The translations under genes and the position numbers were made by a program. From Symsagittifera roscoffensis (lineage: Eukaryota; Xenacoelomorpha; Acoela; Convolutidae), in contig NC_087062.1 of the NCBI RefSeq assembly GCF_963678635.1, positions 64,765,253 through 64,825,252 of the forward strand: a stretch of DNA of 60,000 nucleotides, read 5' to 3'. Shown piece by piece: positions 47,577-58,995 of this stretch; position 1 is the first letter of the stretch; each line of letters starts with the position of its first letter. The notes below the pieces were generated by a model. The model worked only from the letters and a program-made list of their open reading frames with translations, was not told the DNA's origin and did no database searches.

Positions 47577-47945
47577 ATATGTAAATATGAATTATTTATA
47601 GAATGTCTAGATACGCCCCTGAAAGGAACTCGAACTCGGTTATTCTAAGAAGCACGACTATTTGACAAAATCTACATCCAAGTAGAACAAAATATTTTGG
47701 GTAGATGTTTAATAGCAAGAAAAAATCTGGAAAATTATGTGGGCCGATTTTCGTGCCCTCTAAAAAACTAATGGACTAACCGATTTTACTAGTTAAGTAT
47801 CCATTCGCTCCGTCAATTAATTTTGAAGCCCAAATATTCAGTCTTTTTTCGACAATGATGGATTTTTTTCTCTAATGAATCGTCTTTATTACGAGTGAAG
47901 AATTTTGATCCTACACCACTCTCGATCTCATCAAGCGCTGTGAGG
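47577..47945 (+). repeat. ~360-bp direct repeat, right copy
   Basis: Right-hand copy of 46461-46824. It continues into GTGACTGAAAATCATG, presumably the original flank. Confidence 0.9.
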
Positions 47946-47979
47946 TGACTGAAAATCATGAAAACAAATAATAATCTAT

Positions 47980-48180
47980 GCTATTGTCTTCTCGGTGACA
48001 GTACAAGGTATCCTAAACAAAAGTATCCCATTTCAAGGTATCTCATAACAAAATATCCCAGTGTACACAATAGCCCGAAAAACAATATAGCCCACGTCAT
48101 TAGAAACATTCGGATTTTTCCACATGCTACAAGAGGTTTCGTAACAGTAAGCAACCCTAAAGAAGTAAAACGATTTGTTG
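47980..48180 (+). repeat. Interspersed repeat, pair with 50035-50215
   Basis: Blocks TTCTCGGTGACAG, CAAGGTATCCT, CAAGGTATCTCATAA, ATATCCCAGTG, ACACAATAGCCCGAA, CACGTCATTAGAAACATT, ACATGCTACAAGAGGT and GTAACAGTAAGC occur in the same order at 50035-50215. No coding. Confidence 0.65.
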
Positions 48181-48609
48181 TTAGAAACCAGCTTATCAAA
48201 TGAGTCGTATTGCATGAATTTTTTTTTTCAAAAGCAAAAGCCTGACCCAAAATGAATTGAAATAAAAACTTTTTTGGACTTGATATAATGAACTCATTTC
48301 ACAGAAACTTTAAAAAAAATGATTTTTTTTTTCATAAAGCTCTGTTCTGACCCGAATTTTTTTGGGAAATCTCAAGACTGCACAGTTTGAATTACAAAAC
48401 AAAAAACTGCCAAAAAGTACTTTTCGTATTTACAACCAGAAAAACGGAACGTTTAATTTACTTCTATTAGCCAGATTGAAAATAGCAAGAAAAATTGGAA
48501 TTCTAAGCGATTCAACGGAGTCGAATTCTAGAAGAAATTGTTTGCCCGAGTACTTCAAGGAACCACTGATGCGCGTTACTGATAGGTGATCACAAAAACC
48601 AAGGTGAGT

Positions 48610-48905
48610 AGCGAATAAGTTTTCAATCTGTTCCAATATGAATTCTAAGCGTACATTGTGCAGCAGACGTTTGTTTATTGCAGTGAAAAACAGGTGTGTG
48701 AGAAGAAATTGTTCTCATTCTGACATTTCCAAATTATGGAAAAAATTGAATCACAATTAAGTTTTACAAAATCGGAAAAATATTTTTGAATGATATATTG
48801 ACGAAAAATTGATTCAAGTATTGGATTTTCAAATTGTTTGGCAATTCAGAGACGTAACAACCAGCTGAATTTTTGAGTTCAGTTTTTTCTATTTGATTGT
48901 TTTTC
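48610..48905 (+). repeat. Interspersed repeat, pair with 50275-50430 and 49764-49813
   Basis: ATGAATTCTAAGCGTA, GCAGCAGAC, TTGTTTATTGCAGTGAAAAA and TTCTCATTCTGACATTTC recur at 50290-50430. ACCAGCTGAATTTTTGAGTT plus CAGTTTTTTCTATTTGATTG (48857-48900) recurs as a near-exact block at 49770-49813. Confidence 0.65.
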
Positions 48906-49029
48906 TACGTATTTGTCTTCATCTCGTTCATTCAAGTAATTCAAGCCACCTATACAAAAAATGAAAACGTGAAAAACTAAGGAAGTTTTTATCTGAATAA
49001 GAGTTGAAGACTCTTTTTTCAGCAACAAC

Positions 49030-49275
49030 TAATCACAAAGGACGCCTATCCAGCCAACTGGGATGAAAAACACAAACTCGTTCAAATTATCAGCCGTATT
49101 TAAATTCATATGTTAATTTTTGTTCTTATCAGCATTGAGTCGTAACCTAGATACGAAAAAAGTTTTCCTGATAGAAAACAAAACAAATTCTAATTTTTTT
49201 AAAAGAAACTACGAGCCATTGCCTCCAAAATTTGCTCAACTTACTCAATTACAATTCAAAAACTAAATCATTATC
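49030..49275 (+). repeat. Interspersed repeat, pair with 51648-51912
   Basis: CAACTAATCA, CCGTATTTAAATTCATATG, TTGAGTCGTAACCTAGA, GAGCCATTGCCT and TACAATTCAAAAA occur in the same order at 51648-51912. Confidence 0.65.
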
Positions 49276-49284
49276 CGAGTTAAC

Positions 49285-49490
49285 CACGAGCGCCAAAAAG
49301 TGTCAAAAACATCGTTTTGTTCTGTTTTCACATTTTTGTCTGCAGAGCAGAAAATTTCATCAAAACAGCAAATAAAAAACAGTGTTTTAGAAGAGCTCGG
49401 AAAATAGTCGACCTGAAGCAAAGTCGAAAAAATTCAAGAAAAACTTTGAAAATTGGACCCTGTGAGCAAATACTAGATCCGCGCTTGAAA
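49285..49490 (+). repeat. Interspersed repeat (TAGATCCGCCCCTG family), decayed
   Basis: GTCAAAAACATC, TTTGTCTGCAGAGCAGAAAA, CATCAAAACAG, AGAGCTCGGAAAATAGTCGAC and ATACTAGATCCGCGCTTG follow the block order of 15828-16042. An open frame across it (49317-49607) is therefore unlikely to be a gene. Confidence 0.5.
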
Positions 49491-50034
49491 AGTGCTCTCA
49501 TTCGGTTAATAGAGGAAGTACAATTAATTGACAAAGTATATATCAAAGTCGAACAGTATGATCCGGCTAGAGATTTGAAAAAGAGCAAATATGCGAGACA
49601 ATTTTAGAAACTTTGTGGGCTGGTTTTTTCGCCGTCTCATTAAGTAATGGACTAACCGATTCTCCGAGTCTTGTTTTGACAACAAGAGACTTCAGTAGAC
49701 ACAATAACATTATAAACTATGTCAAATAAAATATTCGGCAAGATTTTTCCCCATGCAACAGTTGACGTAACAGCCAGCTGAATTTTTGAGTTCAGTTTTT
49801 TCTATTTGATTGTGTTCACAACCCATCAATGCGGTCGAAAAAAGAAACATTTTGAAAATTTTTCAAAAAAAAAAAACAAAATTGAGTTCTGATTAGAATC
49901 AAGCTTATCGAATGAGTCTTATTGCATAAAAGCTTGTGAAAAAAATTGACCCAAAGTTATTTCAAATGACAATTTTTTGGACTGATTTCAAAAAATATAT
50001 ATCAAGATTTTTAAGAAAAACATGAAAACAAAAA

Positions 50035-50430
50035 ACACTTAAGTTTAGTCTTTTCGGTGACAGAACAAGGTATCCTCAGCAAAAAAATCCCATTCCAAGG
50101 TATCTCATAAAAATATATCCCAGTGAACACAATAGCCCGAATCATTACAGCACACGTCATTAGAAACATTTACACATGCTACAAGAGGTGTTGTAACAGT
50201 AAGCCAAACCTTTGAGTGCAATTTTTACTAGAATTTATTGTGTTCAAAACCCATCAAGGTGGTTCAAACGAAAACCAATCTTCAACCTGTTGCATTATGA
50301 ATTCTAAGCGTATATATGCAGCAGACACTTGTTTATTGCAGTGAAAAACAGGTTTGTGACAAAGATTTATTCTCATTCTGACATTTCAAAATTATGGAAA
50401 AAATTGATTCACATTTAAGCTTTTCAAATT
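50035..50430 (+). repeat. Interspersed repeats, second copies of 47980-48180 and 48610-48740
   Basis: Second, more decayed copies of the two repeats listed at 47980 and 48610, here closer together. Confidence 0.6.
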
Positions 50431-51136
50431 CGAGAAAAATACTTTCGGATGACATCTTGACAAATAACAGATTCCATTATTGAATTACTCAGAGTGATTG
50501 TCGATTCAGAGAACTAACAGCTAAAACTTTTTTTTTCGTTTCATTTTCTGTTTTATTTCGCGTCCCCACTGAAGGATTCGCTCCACTCTTCCCCTACCCA
50601 TGGTATACCTACCGTTCTACAGATTGTTACCCTTCCGTACTTTTCATGATACCCATTCTGGCCAAACAACCACAAAATTTTGCAATTAATAAACACTTTG
50701 CCGCTAATATAGACTAATTTTTAGGACAAACTGCGCGAGAAAGTTTTTGGTCAAAATTAAAAAAAAACTCCCATTATTATTGGACGAAAAGAAGTCGATT
50801 ATTGTTTTGAAAAGCCGCAAAAATTAGATTTATTTGACATAAAACAAGTAAGCAGACCCATTTTTTTAAAATTCGATCTTGATTAGATCGCTGCTTTTTG
50901 TTTTGAGAAAGCATGATACAAAAATCGAACAACCAAAAACATATGTAATTGCTAACAAAGCTCAAGGAAAACCAATTTTTTTTCACTATTTTGCAGATTA
51001 GAATGCATTTTTTAAAAAAACGTCTTATATTGAGGCTGTTTCTAAGTTCATTCACAAAAACAGTTCGTTAAGTACTGCTAATTGGTAGTCAAGCGAATAG
51101 AAAGCTCCACAATTTTCGCATAATTTTTTTGCATCT

Positions 51137-51335
51137 TGTAAAATATTTTCCCTTTTGCTGTTCGATAGTGGAGTTTGCCTTCCTTTGTAAAAAAGTCAAA
51201 CCGCGAAAAATCAAATTTGAGACTGAACAAAATTTAAGGTTTCTCCTGATTTTTTTAAAAATCATTATGACCTATATAAGAGTCTTCATGACGTTCATCG
51301 ACTCAAAAAAAGAGCCACACAACCCAAATAAATGA
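51137..51335 (+). repeat. TATA-bearing repeat, partial copy A
   Basis: Contains TGCTGTTCGATAGTGGAGTT, GTCAAACCGCGAAAAATCAA, then CCTATATAAGAGTC (51271-51284) and GTTCATCGACTC. These blocks recur in 55995-56430, 58128-58600 and 58996-59430. Confidence 0.65.
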
Positions 51336-51647
51336 TTATAATTCGTTCATTGACAATTTGCAAAAAAAAAGAATTTTAGACATCTATTTGAAAATCAATT
51401 TGGAGAGCGAGCTTCAAAAGAAATCATAAGTCAAGCCACTATATAAAAAATAAAAACGTGAACAAAATTTAGAACTTTTTACTGAAAAAAAAGCATGTGA
51501 TCTGAATAAGTGAAAATTCCCTTTGTTCAGTAACACCTCATCAGAGCTATCGAAAAAAATTATTCTGTAAGAAATTATGTTTACATGTAGGACATCGCTG
51601 ATAGCAGAGATGAATAAATTGGAAAAACTCGCACACGCACACACATG

Positions 51648-51912
51648 ACAACTAATCAGGAAGAACTTCTATCCTCTCACCTGAGATGCAAAACACAAGC
51701 TCATTCAATGTATCAACCGTATTTAAATTCATATGCTGTTTTTAGCTCACATCAGAATTGAGTCGTAACCTAGAGACAAAGTAAGGTTCGCTTGATAGAA
51801 GTAAAAAAAATTAAATTCTTTTAAATAAAGTCATGAGCCATTGCCTAAAAAATATGCTCAACCTGCTCATTTACAATTCAAAAAATTAAATCATATTCTC
51901 CGAGGTAACCAC
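51648..51912 (+). repeat. Interspersed repeat, pair with 49030-49275
   Basis: Second copy of the repeat at 49030-49275, about 75-80% identical by eye. Confidence 0.6.
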
Positions 51913-52476
51913 AAATATTACGTTAATAATATTGAACATTATATACAAAAATTATCTGCTAGTCCAAAGCGATATATAATCAGGATAGCTTTCAGGAACA
52001 CTGGGTTTTATCTGAAGGAATAAGTCGTAAGCACAGAGGGAATTCAGCACAGTACCACCGAAATCGGAGGGGATATGCGGCAAAACATGGCGGCTTGTAG
52101 AAGCTGGATCTTGTTACAACGCAAGTATAAAATGGATTGATTGATTGATTATTGATGATTAGAAAGGATGCAAAGCAAAATCTATAGCACAAAGTGTGAC
52201 TTCTGGGATGGAACAGAAAGAAAGGATTCAATGTTCCGGAGAACCAAAATTACCCGAAAAGCAATTAATAGAAAATATTCAGACAAAAATTTTGTCGATA
52301 AATGATACAAAAATAAAAACTACTTAAACTGGTCAATTTAATTAGTTGTATCCATTGTAAATTAAGCAGATAGAAGTTTGCAAAAGTTCTATTCTCAAAC
52401 GGAGAGGAGTTTTCACAGGTGTGAGACTTCGACCTAAAGAATCCCTATTTCATCCACAATTCAAGCTGGATCTCAA

Positions 52477-52682
52477 TTATATTTCCTCAGCATATGACGC
52501 CGGATAGAGCCCGTATCTGTTTTTACTGAAACCGTATGCCCATCCGTTCTCGTCCGCGTCGGCCAATTTGACAAACTCCTCTCCCGCGTCGAGCGATATT
52601 TCATCCTCTTCGTCTGCTTCGTACGAGTAGAGTGCTCTCACCGGGACTCCGTCATGCTCCACTTTCGATTCGTCTCTCACCA
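52477..52682 (-). CDS. Syndapin/PACSIN-type terminal SH3 exon
   Basis: The last exon of a minus-strand gene: acceptor CGCTTTCAG ends at 52683 and the frame runs 68 codons to TAA at 52479-52477. The protein is one SH3 domain with PVRALYSYEADEEDEISLDA (ALYDY-like motif and acidic RT loop), GWAYGF (conserved Trp) and YGLYPASYAEEI (YP-x-SY/NY motif ending the protein). The C-terminal position and the GLYPA-Y-E-I ending match syndapins. In that family an N-terminal F-BAR domain bends membranes and the SH3 binds dynamin and N-WASP in endocytosis. The exon starts in the middle of a codon (TG|GTG). The upstream F-BAR exons were not recognised up to the window end, so the gene is partial here. Confidence 0.82.
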
Positions 52683-53299
52683 CTGAAAGCGACAGCAGTT
52701 GTTAAAATTAAATCACAAAAGAGACCGCTTCAGTTATCTTGATAATTAAAACAATGAGTACTAGATTTGAGGGGGAGTCCGCTTAACTAACCTACTATCT
52801 ACTGTTCCATATAGAATCATTTAGACAGTCGGCTACTTGCTTCTTACCGATAACAAAAGCCTTGCCTGTTCAAAAACGTTGCCAGTGCAACATTTCAATC
52901 AACCGGAATGGAAACAAAAGCTGATTCAAACCAGATTTGAACCTCTTCAAACAAAAAACCAGATTTCAACCTCCTCGAACGAAAAACATAGCTAGGTTCC
53001 GATGCAGAAAAAACTACATTGCTCTTTTTTAAAATGATTTTTGAGACGCAGAGGCGAAGCTACGCTTTCGATACTAAAATGAATAACTCTGATTGCAAAT
53101 GAATGAATAGGAAAATCAATTGAAAAAAAAACTAAGAAGTTTTTTATCAAACATTTTCATTAAATTAAAAGAAAAATCTGGGAAAAAAATGACCTGCACC
53201 ATTAGAAACTTTGAAATTAAAAAAACTTTTTGCGGAAACTAAGCCGAAAAAATTAAGCAGACGGACGATGAAAATACGAAAAAAAAATAGCCTAAAACT

Positions 53300-54360
53300 T
53301 TCAGCTTGCAAAAAACAAGGATAGCCGGTTACTGTGTTACGTTTTTTCTAATTATTATAGTTTTTTTTTCGGCGTGTTGTGATCAAAGGACCTGAACAAA
53401 AAAACTAAAGACTAGGCATATTGGATAGGTATAATAAAATACGCAATATAAAAACAATTCTGGTAGAAAAATTAAAAGAAAAAAGAAAATTTAAAAAAAA
53501 TTCGAAAACTTTTCAAGTTTTTTTTGCAGTTTTTTTGAAAATTTTGATTCACAAAGGCGCTAAAAAACTCAAAATTAACTTATTCAACGTTATTCAAGTA
53601 AAACTAAGTTTTGCGTTTTAAATTAAGCTATTGTAAGCTTTTTAAGACTGCTCGCTCGCTTTATTCGCTCGAAACAAAACAAAAAATCATAAAATTCAAA
53701 CCGAAAATTCACAAATTTCAAGTTTTTCGCAACACTGAGACGCTCAATGTATTTCGAATCACGACGGTAAGGGCTCCAATATGATATACCACTCAACCCA
53801 GTCCGATGATAGTTTGTGGTTCCTTAGTTTGCATGGAAAACAAACAAGACCCGATTGAAATCGAACTCGAGCTGGTCGCCTCAAATATAGTTTCACCTCT
53901 GCTTCAAAATCTCCTTGGAATTGAACTTATGGCTCATTTCAACTTTGCACCCACCTTTGAATTTCAATTTAGAAAAACTCTTTTAACTTTCATAATACAA
54001 TGAAACTTGGCATGGTGAACTAAAAATTGTGAAAAAATTTGATCTTCATACCTTACATAGTAACATTACGCTTTCAGCCATAATAACACCAACAATTACA
54101 AAACATCAACAAAACTGCTCGTATCAGGGCAACACCTTGAATGTTCCGACTGTCCATAAACTGGCCTCGAATAGTTTTTGCTTAATCAAGTATTGAAAAA
54201 CTATGAATTTTAAGCTGAATATTAAGAATCGTGTATGGAATTGGTAAGACCAATTAGCCTGCCTCAATTGAATTTTGAAGAATTTCGTGGTGCATGTAAT
54301 TCGCCACGCGTAAATAATGCGCGTTAAAGTTTCAGCATCAAAGTATCCCCGCGCTCTTTT
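53300..54360. repeat. Fold-back family fragments
   Basis: 53330-53660 aligns with 18540-18850 and 19425-19450 (TTTTTTTTTCGGCGTG, AAAGGACCTGAACAAAAAA, GCAGTTTTTTTGAAAATTT, AAGACTGCTCGCTCGCTTTATTCG). 54112-54350 aligns with the right arm of the fold-back element (CTGCTCGTATCAGGGCAA, TCGAATAGTTTTTG, GACCAATTAGCCTGCCTCAA, CGCGTAAATAATGCGCGTTA). No host gene is visible in 52.7-55.5 kb. Confidence 0.55.
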
Positions 54361-55227
54361 AGCCACGTTAGGCTATTAGTGAGCCTTTCATAGCAAATTT
54401 AAGCCAGTATAGTTAAGTTATGAGCGCGCCCCTTCTGGGACCACGAAGATCCAACAATCGAGCCCACGAGGGAAGTAAAAAAGAGCCAAATTTAAATCAG
54501 AGCAAGTAAAACACGTTATCTTTCCACGGGCGAAATCTGTGAATAAAATTATTTACGGGAAAAAATCTAGTACCCGGTCGCAACACCCTTGCCAATCGCA
54601 AGGGTAATAACTTGATATTCTACGGAAACCGATGCTTGTACTTTTTGGTGATAAGATTAAAACCAAGACAGCAAAACTATTATTACATCTGTTAAAATAT
54701 CATGCATGCGAAAACTCGCTTACAACAAACTCAATAAAATAAATTTAAGGTGTAGAAAACGATTTTTTAAATTTAAATCAACACTGCTTTTGACGAGTAT
54801 AATTACGACAAAACACAATGAAACTTTCAACTTTGAAGTTACAAATCAAGCATCATAAAACTATTGGATAAATATCAGAAAACTCATCATTTTTTTATAT
54901 AAAATTAACCAACTTTTTTTCAAAATACCATTTAAATATATGCCATTGTAGCAGCCATGTATTTTCTCAGTCGAGATAGCTTTTTGAGTGATTTTGCATA
55001 AGAAAAATAATTTATTCGTCGGAAAAAACTAACGACCGAAAATTAGTGACAAACCACCTTTTTCATCGCAACTTCACAAGACTGCGTGTTAGAATGACAG
55101 GACAATTAGACTTTTAAATGCAGCAGACAACGTATTCTAGCATTTTTGAACATAAGATCTCGCCCTTGTAGTGCTGTGGGATTTTTTGCTGAATTATCTT
55201 CAAGTACTAAATGATAAATCAACTATT

Positions 55228-55232
<5 letters not shown>

Positions 55233-55278
<46 letters not shown>
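55233..55278. repeat. (TC)23 microsatellite
   Basis: Uninterrupted TC dinucleotide run of 46 bp. Shorter TC runs lie at about 21659-21673 and 30605-30621. Confidence 0.97.
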
Positions 55279-55281
<3 letters not shown>

Positions 55282-55994
55282 CGTTTGCAGCTGCGTGTAA
55301 ATTATTGCTATTCTACTTTTCTCAGCTGCTGAACCACAAAAAGTATTAAAAGTGATTTTTTGAAGTGATAAAATAACTGTCCTGTGCACGACTTGGTCAG
55401 AAAATCAATACAATTGGTCAATTAATTAAGGAGAAAAAGCAAAAGATTGGAAGTCAGTTATTTCTACGGCTTCTTGTAAGAATAAAACACGTTCTTTGAA
55501 TTACGGCTTCTTGACATAACTAACTCTCTACATTAAGTTTCGAATTATCCACGAGAGAAAGAACATAAAAGTTTTGCAGCTCTTCGCCGCTGTTGCGTAC
55601 CTGCTTAAGAACTAGATGCAATTTTTTGGTTAGGTAACGTCGCCTCACCCTCAAGCAACGAGCACAAATCATGGTGGGCCTCGTACAATCAATTGAGAGG
55701 CGAAGACGTAACCACCTCACCATCTCTCCTTTCTACCACCTTCATCACGCTACGTCACGGAAACTGGGGCCATTCCCAACTTTAAATTTCAAAAACTCTT
55801 GGATAAATGTGCTTCTGAATGAAATTATCAGTGCTTCACTATACGGCTACTAAAACCAGCAAAATTCCGCAAGGATCCACATAGGGAAAAGTGCACTGCA
55901 CAAACACACACAAATAAATGCGCAATATGTAGCTCCAATAGTTAAAAATGAACTTAAAAAGGAAAACAAACCAAGAACACGGAAAAGATCCGTG

Positions 55995-56430
55995 ACAGAA
56001 CATAGCCAACAAACAGTTGGAAAAGAGTCAATGAACACAACAGAAATACTGGATTGTTTTCTAAAAAATTTCAACTTTCGAATTTCAAAGAAAACAAGAG
56101 ATGCCCTTAAGCTTATTCGAACTTCTGGAACAATTTAGGATATTTAGACAAAATAATTTCAATTTGAGAAAACTGGATCAATAAATAATTTTTTTATTTC
56201 GCTGAGAAACTTTAAAAATCAATTCCACTATCGAAACAAGAAGTTTTCGTGACCATTATACTTCTGCTGTTCGATAGTGTTTTTTTGCTGTTCTTTGAAC
56301 AAAGCAAATGAACTGAACAAAAACCAAAAGCCAAACCGCAAAAAAAAATTGAGACTAAACAAATTTTTCCTGAAAAGAAAAACAAAAAATCATCGCGACC
56401 TATATAAGAGTCTAAAATACGTTCATCGTT
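55995..56430 (+). repeat. TATA-bearing repeat, copy B
   Basis: Starts GCCAACAAACAGTTGGAAAA, continues GATGCCCTTAAGCT, AACTGGATCAATAAA, TTCGCTGAGAAAC, TGCTGTTCGATAGTGT, ACCTATATAAGAGTC (56398-56412) and GTTCATCG. The CCAAC...GTTGG start is a small inverted repeat. Confidence 0.7.
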
Positions 56431-56563
56431 TCTTTAAAATCAACTTGAATACAGGGTTGAAGCTGCGCTTCGCAAACACTTGCGAGAACACAACCAAAAA
56501 GCAGCTCTATGAAGTGAAGTAAGAAAAAGTAGAAATAAGCCTCGAATTAGCAAAAACTCGGCT

Positions 56564-56640
56564 ACGTGTAGGATTCGAATCTGCGACCTACTGCAACAAA
56601 AAGACTGAGTCTCACGCACTATCCTTTCAGCCATGTAAGC
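56564..56640 (-). ncRNA. tRNA-like relic (possible tRNA-derived SINE or tRNA pseudogene)
   Basis: On the minus strand TGGCTGAAAGG (56632-56622) fits the pol III A box and GATTCGAATCC (56579-56569) fits the B box, with AGGTCGC before the T-arm as in many tRNAs. The T-stem has two mismatches and the acceptor and anticodon stems do not close properly, so it is not a functional tRNA. A tRNA-derived SINE head or a decayed tRNA gene are both possible. Confidence 0.45.
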
Positions 56641-57039
56641 TTAACAACCGACAAACACTAGTCACGAATAAAGCAGCTCTATATGCTAATAAATTGCCAA
56701 TCGATTCAGCAAGTGTCGCCAAATACAAATAGACTCAGTTTTGCAAGTAATAATTTGGAATATAACCAACTGAAATCATCCACACTAACCTTGCATGTCA
56801 CAAATTGCAAAGCATAAAGACACATTATGTAATAAATATGCATTTCAAAAAATTGCGAGATATATTGAGTTTAAAAGTTTCTGAAAACGAGTTTTCATTA
56901 TTGTTATGTAGTTTGAAACAAATCACTTTTTTCGGTTCATTTGATGAATTAAAACTGCATTAACTGTGTTAACTTATTATTATTCGAATGTCAAAGCTGT
57001 AGGGGTGCCCCACAAGTGGCAACAATATTTGCGACTTAC

Positions 57040-57098
57040 GTTGGAAAAAAAGAAGGTTCCTACAAATACACTCGATTCGCATGTGCAATAAGCACCAC
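57040..57098 (-). CDS. Possible small exon (unassigned)
   Basis: A 59-nt minus-strand segment is bounded by TTCCGCAG|GT and AAC|GTAAGT, both good splice sites. One frame reads AYCTCESSVFVGTFFFSN and is open throughout; a second frame is also open. No family is recognised. It could be an exon of the syndapin gene or another gene, or a chance pairing of splice-like sequences. Confidence 0.25.
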
Positions 57099-57849
57099 CT
57101 GCGGAAAAACAAAAATCTAATCTAGCAGAAAAATTTATGACATCATTTAGCTTGCGTTATTCCAATATTCAAATGATTGTTTCAGATCTTTAAAATTTGG
57201 ACTAATGCGCTGCACTCAAATAAATCAGACATACACATAAAAGAGCATAAAATTGCGCACAATTTGGTCCAGCGAATTGTCAAACTCCCAAAAAATTAAG
57301 CCTCTTCACAACTGCTCACAGGTTAAATGCGTTGAAAGTAAAGCAAGTTGATGTTATCTGGCAACATATAAAACGATCCCTCAAAAACTATGCAATCGAT
57401 GAACTTTACCCAAAAAAAAGAATCTGCTCTGTTCAGTAAAATTTCTCTAGAATTCTTTAAAAAATATAGTAGAATTTTCTACACAAGAGCTAACTATAAC
57501 TGCGAGGGCTCTTAACTTCAACTAAAATGAATTTAAAAAGTTGAAATTTCTCAGCAGTTTTATCTGGCTAATTTTATTCAGATCTTCAACTAATTGTAAA
57601 AAGCATGTTTTTATTAAAAATGACAAACCCTTTACGTCAAAAATTGCAGGTAAATCTCTCTCGGCATTCAAGGTCCGACATCATGAGAAGTAATGTAAAC
57701 AGAAGGGCTACTTTGATCACCTAACTATCTGGATAGAAAACAATAGCAAGTACAAATACTCTTCATTCTCTTCTAGAAAAAAAACATTAACTATAAGAGT
57801 ACAAGAAGGGTTGCACTATACATCTCATGAATATAGTAGCTACCAGAGA

Positions 57850-58020
57850 GTTGGAGCAGTGTTAGATCAATGAAATCAAGTTGACCAAAAAAAAACATTT
57901 TGAAGAAATAAAAAATATCAACTTTAATTTTATGATCGACACTTTTTTGATAAAACTGACCAATTTGAAAAAGCTGGTCCAATGGATAACATTTATATTC
58001 CGCCTGTAATTAAACTCCAT
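57850..58020 (+). repeat. TATA-bearing repeat, partial copy E
   Basis: Only the middle blocks are present: TTTATGATCGACACTTTTTTGATAAAACTGACC, TTTGAAAAAGCTGGTCCAAT and TCCATTTTTGAAATTGG, comparable with 58260-58380 and 59095-59200. Confidence 0.45.
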
Positions 58021-58127
58021 TTTTGAAATTGGAATTCTTGCACTTCTTCCAAGCCATTTGAATTTTCGTTAAGGGCGAGCGTAATTTTCCTTCCGTTTAA
58101 CAAATTAATACGAATTGAAAAAAAAAA

Positions 58128-58600
58128 TTACCAACAGACAGTTGGAAAATAGTTAAAGCACGCAATGAAACAAAAAAAAGAATTGTTTTTTGAAAAAATC
58201 TCATTTTTCGAATTTCCAAGAAAAAATTATGCCCTTAAAGCTCTTTGATTTTCTAGAACAACTTATGATTGACATTTTTTGTTAAAAATAACATATTAAA
58301 AATAACAAACTGGATCAATAGGTAAAATTTTCATTTCGCTGGGAAATCTGAAAATTAAATTCCTTTTTTGAAGAAAAAGTCAATCCCGCTTTTTGTGATC
58401 TTTATACTTTTGCTGTTCGATAGTGGTGTTTGCCTTCCTTCAACAGAGAAGATATAGTGAACTTAAAAAGAAATCAAAAATATGAGAAACCAAATTTCAG
58501 CGTGAACAAATTTTGACAGACTTTTCTGAAATAAAAAAAGAAAAAAATCATCACGAACTATAAAAGAGTCTGAGCTCCGTTCATCGACTCTCAAAAAAAA
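58128..58600 (+). repeat. TATA-bearing repeat, copy C
   Basis: ACCAACAGACAGTTGGAAAA, TGCCCTTAAAGCTCTTTGA, AACTGGATCAATAGG, TTTCGCTGGGAAATC, TTTGCTGTTCGATAGTGG, AACTATAAAAGAGTC and GTTCATCGACTC. The TATA-like motif is TATAAAAGAGTC here. Confidence 0.7.
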
Positions 58601-58995
58601 TCCATATTCCAATTTGATAAACCTTGCTTATCGAAAATGTAGCTAATAATAACACAAAAAAAGCCTATATTCCAATTTGATAATGCTTGCTAATTGCAAG
58701 CGTAATGAAGACTTAGTTCCGGTTATCTTTCTACTGAATCACAAGCACCCCTTTCTGAAACCAACAATTATTGAAAAACTATTTGCAGAATTGGTTGCAT
58801 CTTCTGACACTTTATGGTACAAATCAAATAATAAATGAACCAGCTACACATTTAGGTGCAGGTTTACGGATAGAACATTCCGCTCACATCTGATAAAGAT
58901 CGCTGTAAAATCAAGAGAAACAGTGTTTTCAGGGCAAATCAAATATCAGAAAAGAGAAAACTTGTTCATTTTACTGGATTGGAGATAATAAAACT

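Noticed and set aside
49317-49607. 96-codon plus-strand open frame (KTANKKQCFRRARKIV...)
   Set aside because: It coincides with a member of an interspersed non-coding repeat family; other copies are not open in this frame.
57650-57737. Possible terminal exon after AAATTGCAG (VNLSRHSRSDIMRSN...)
   Set aside because: Only one splice-like site, short, no partner exon and no domain; not better than chance.
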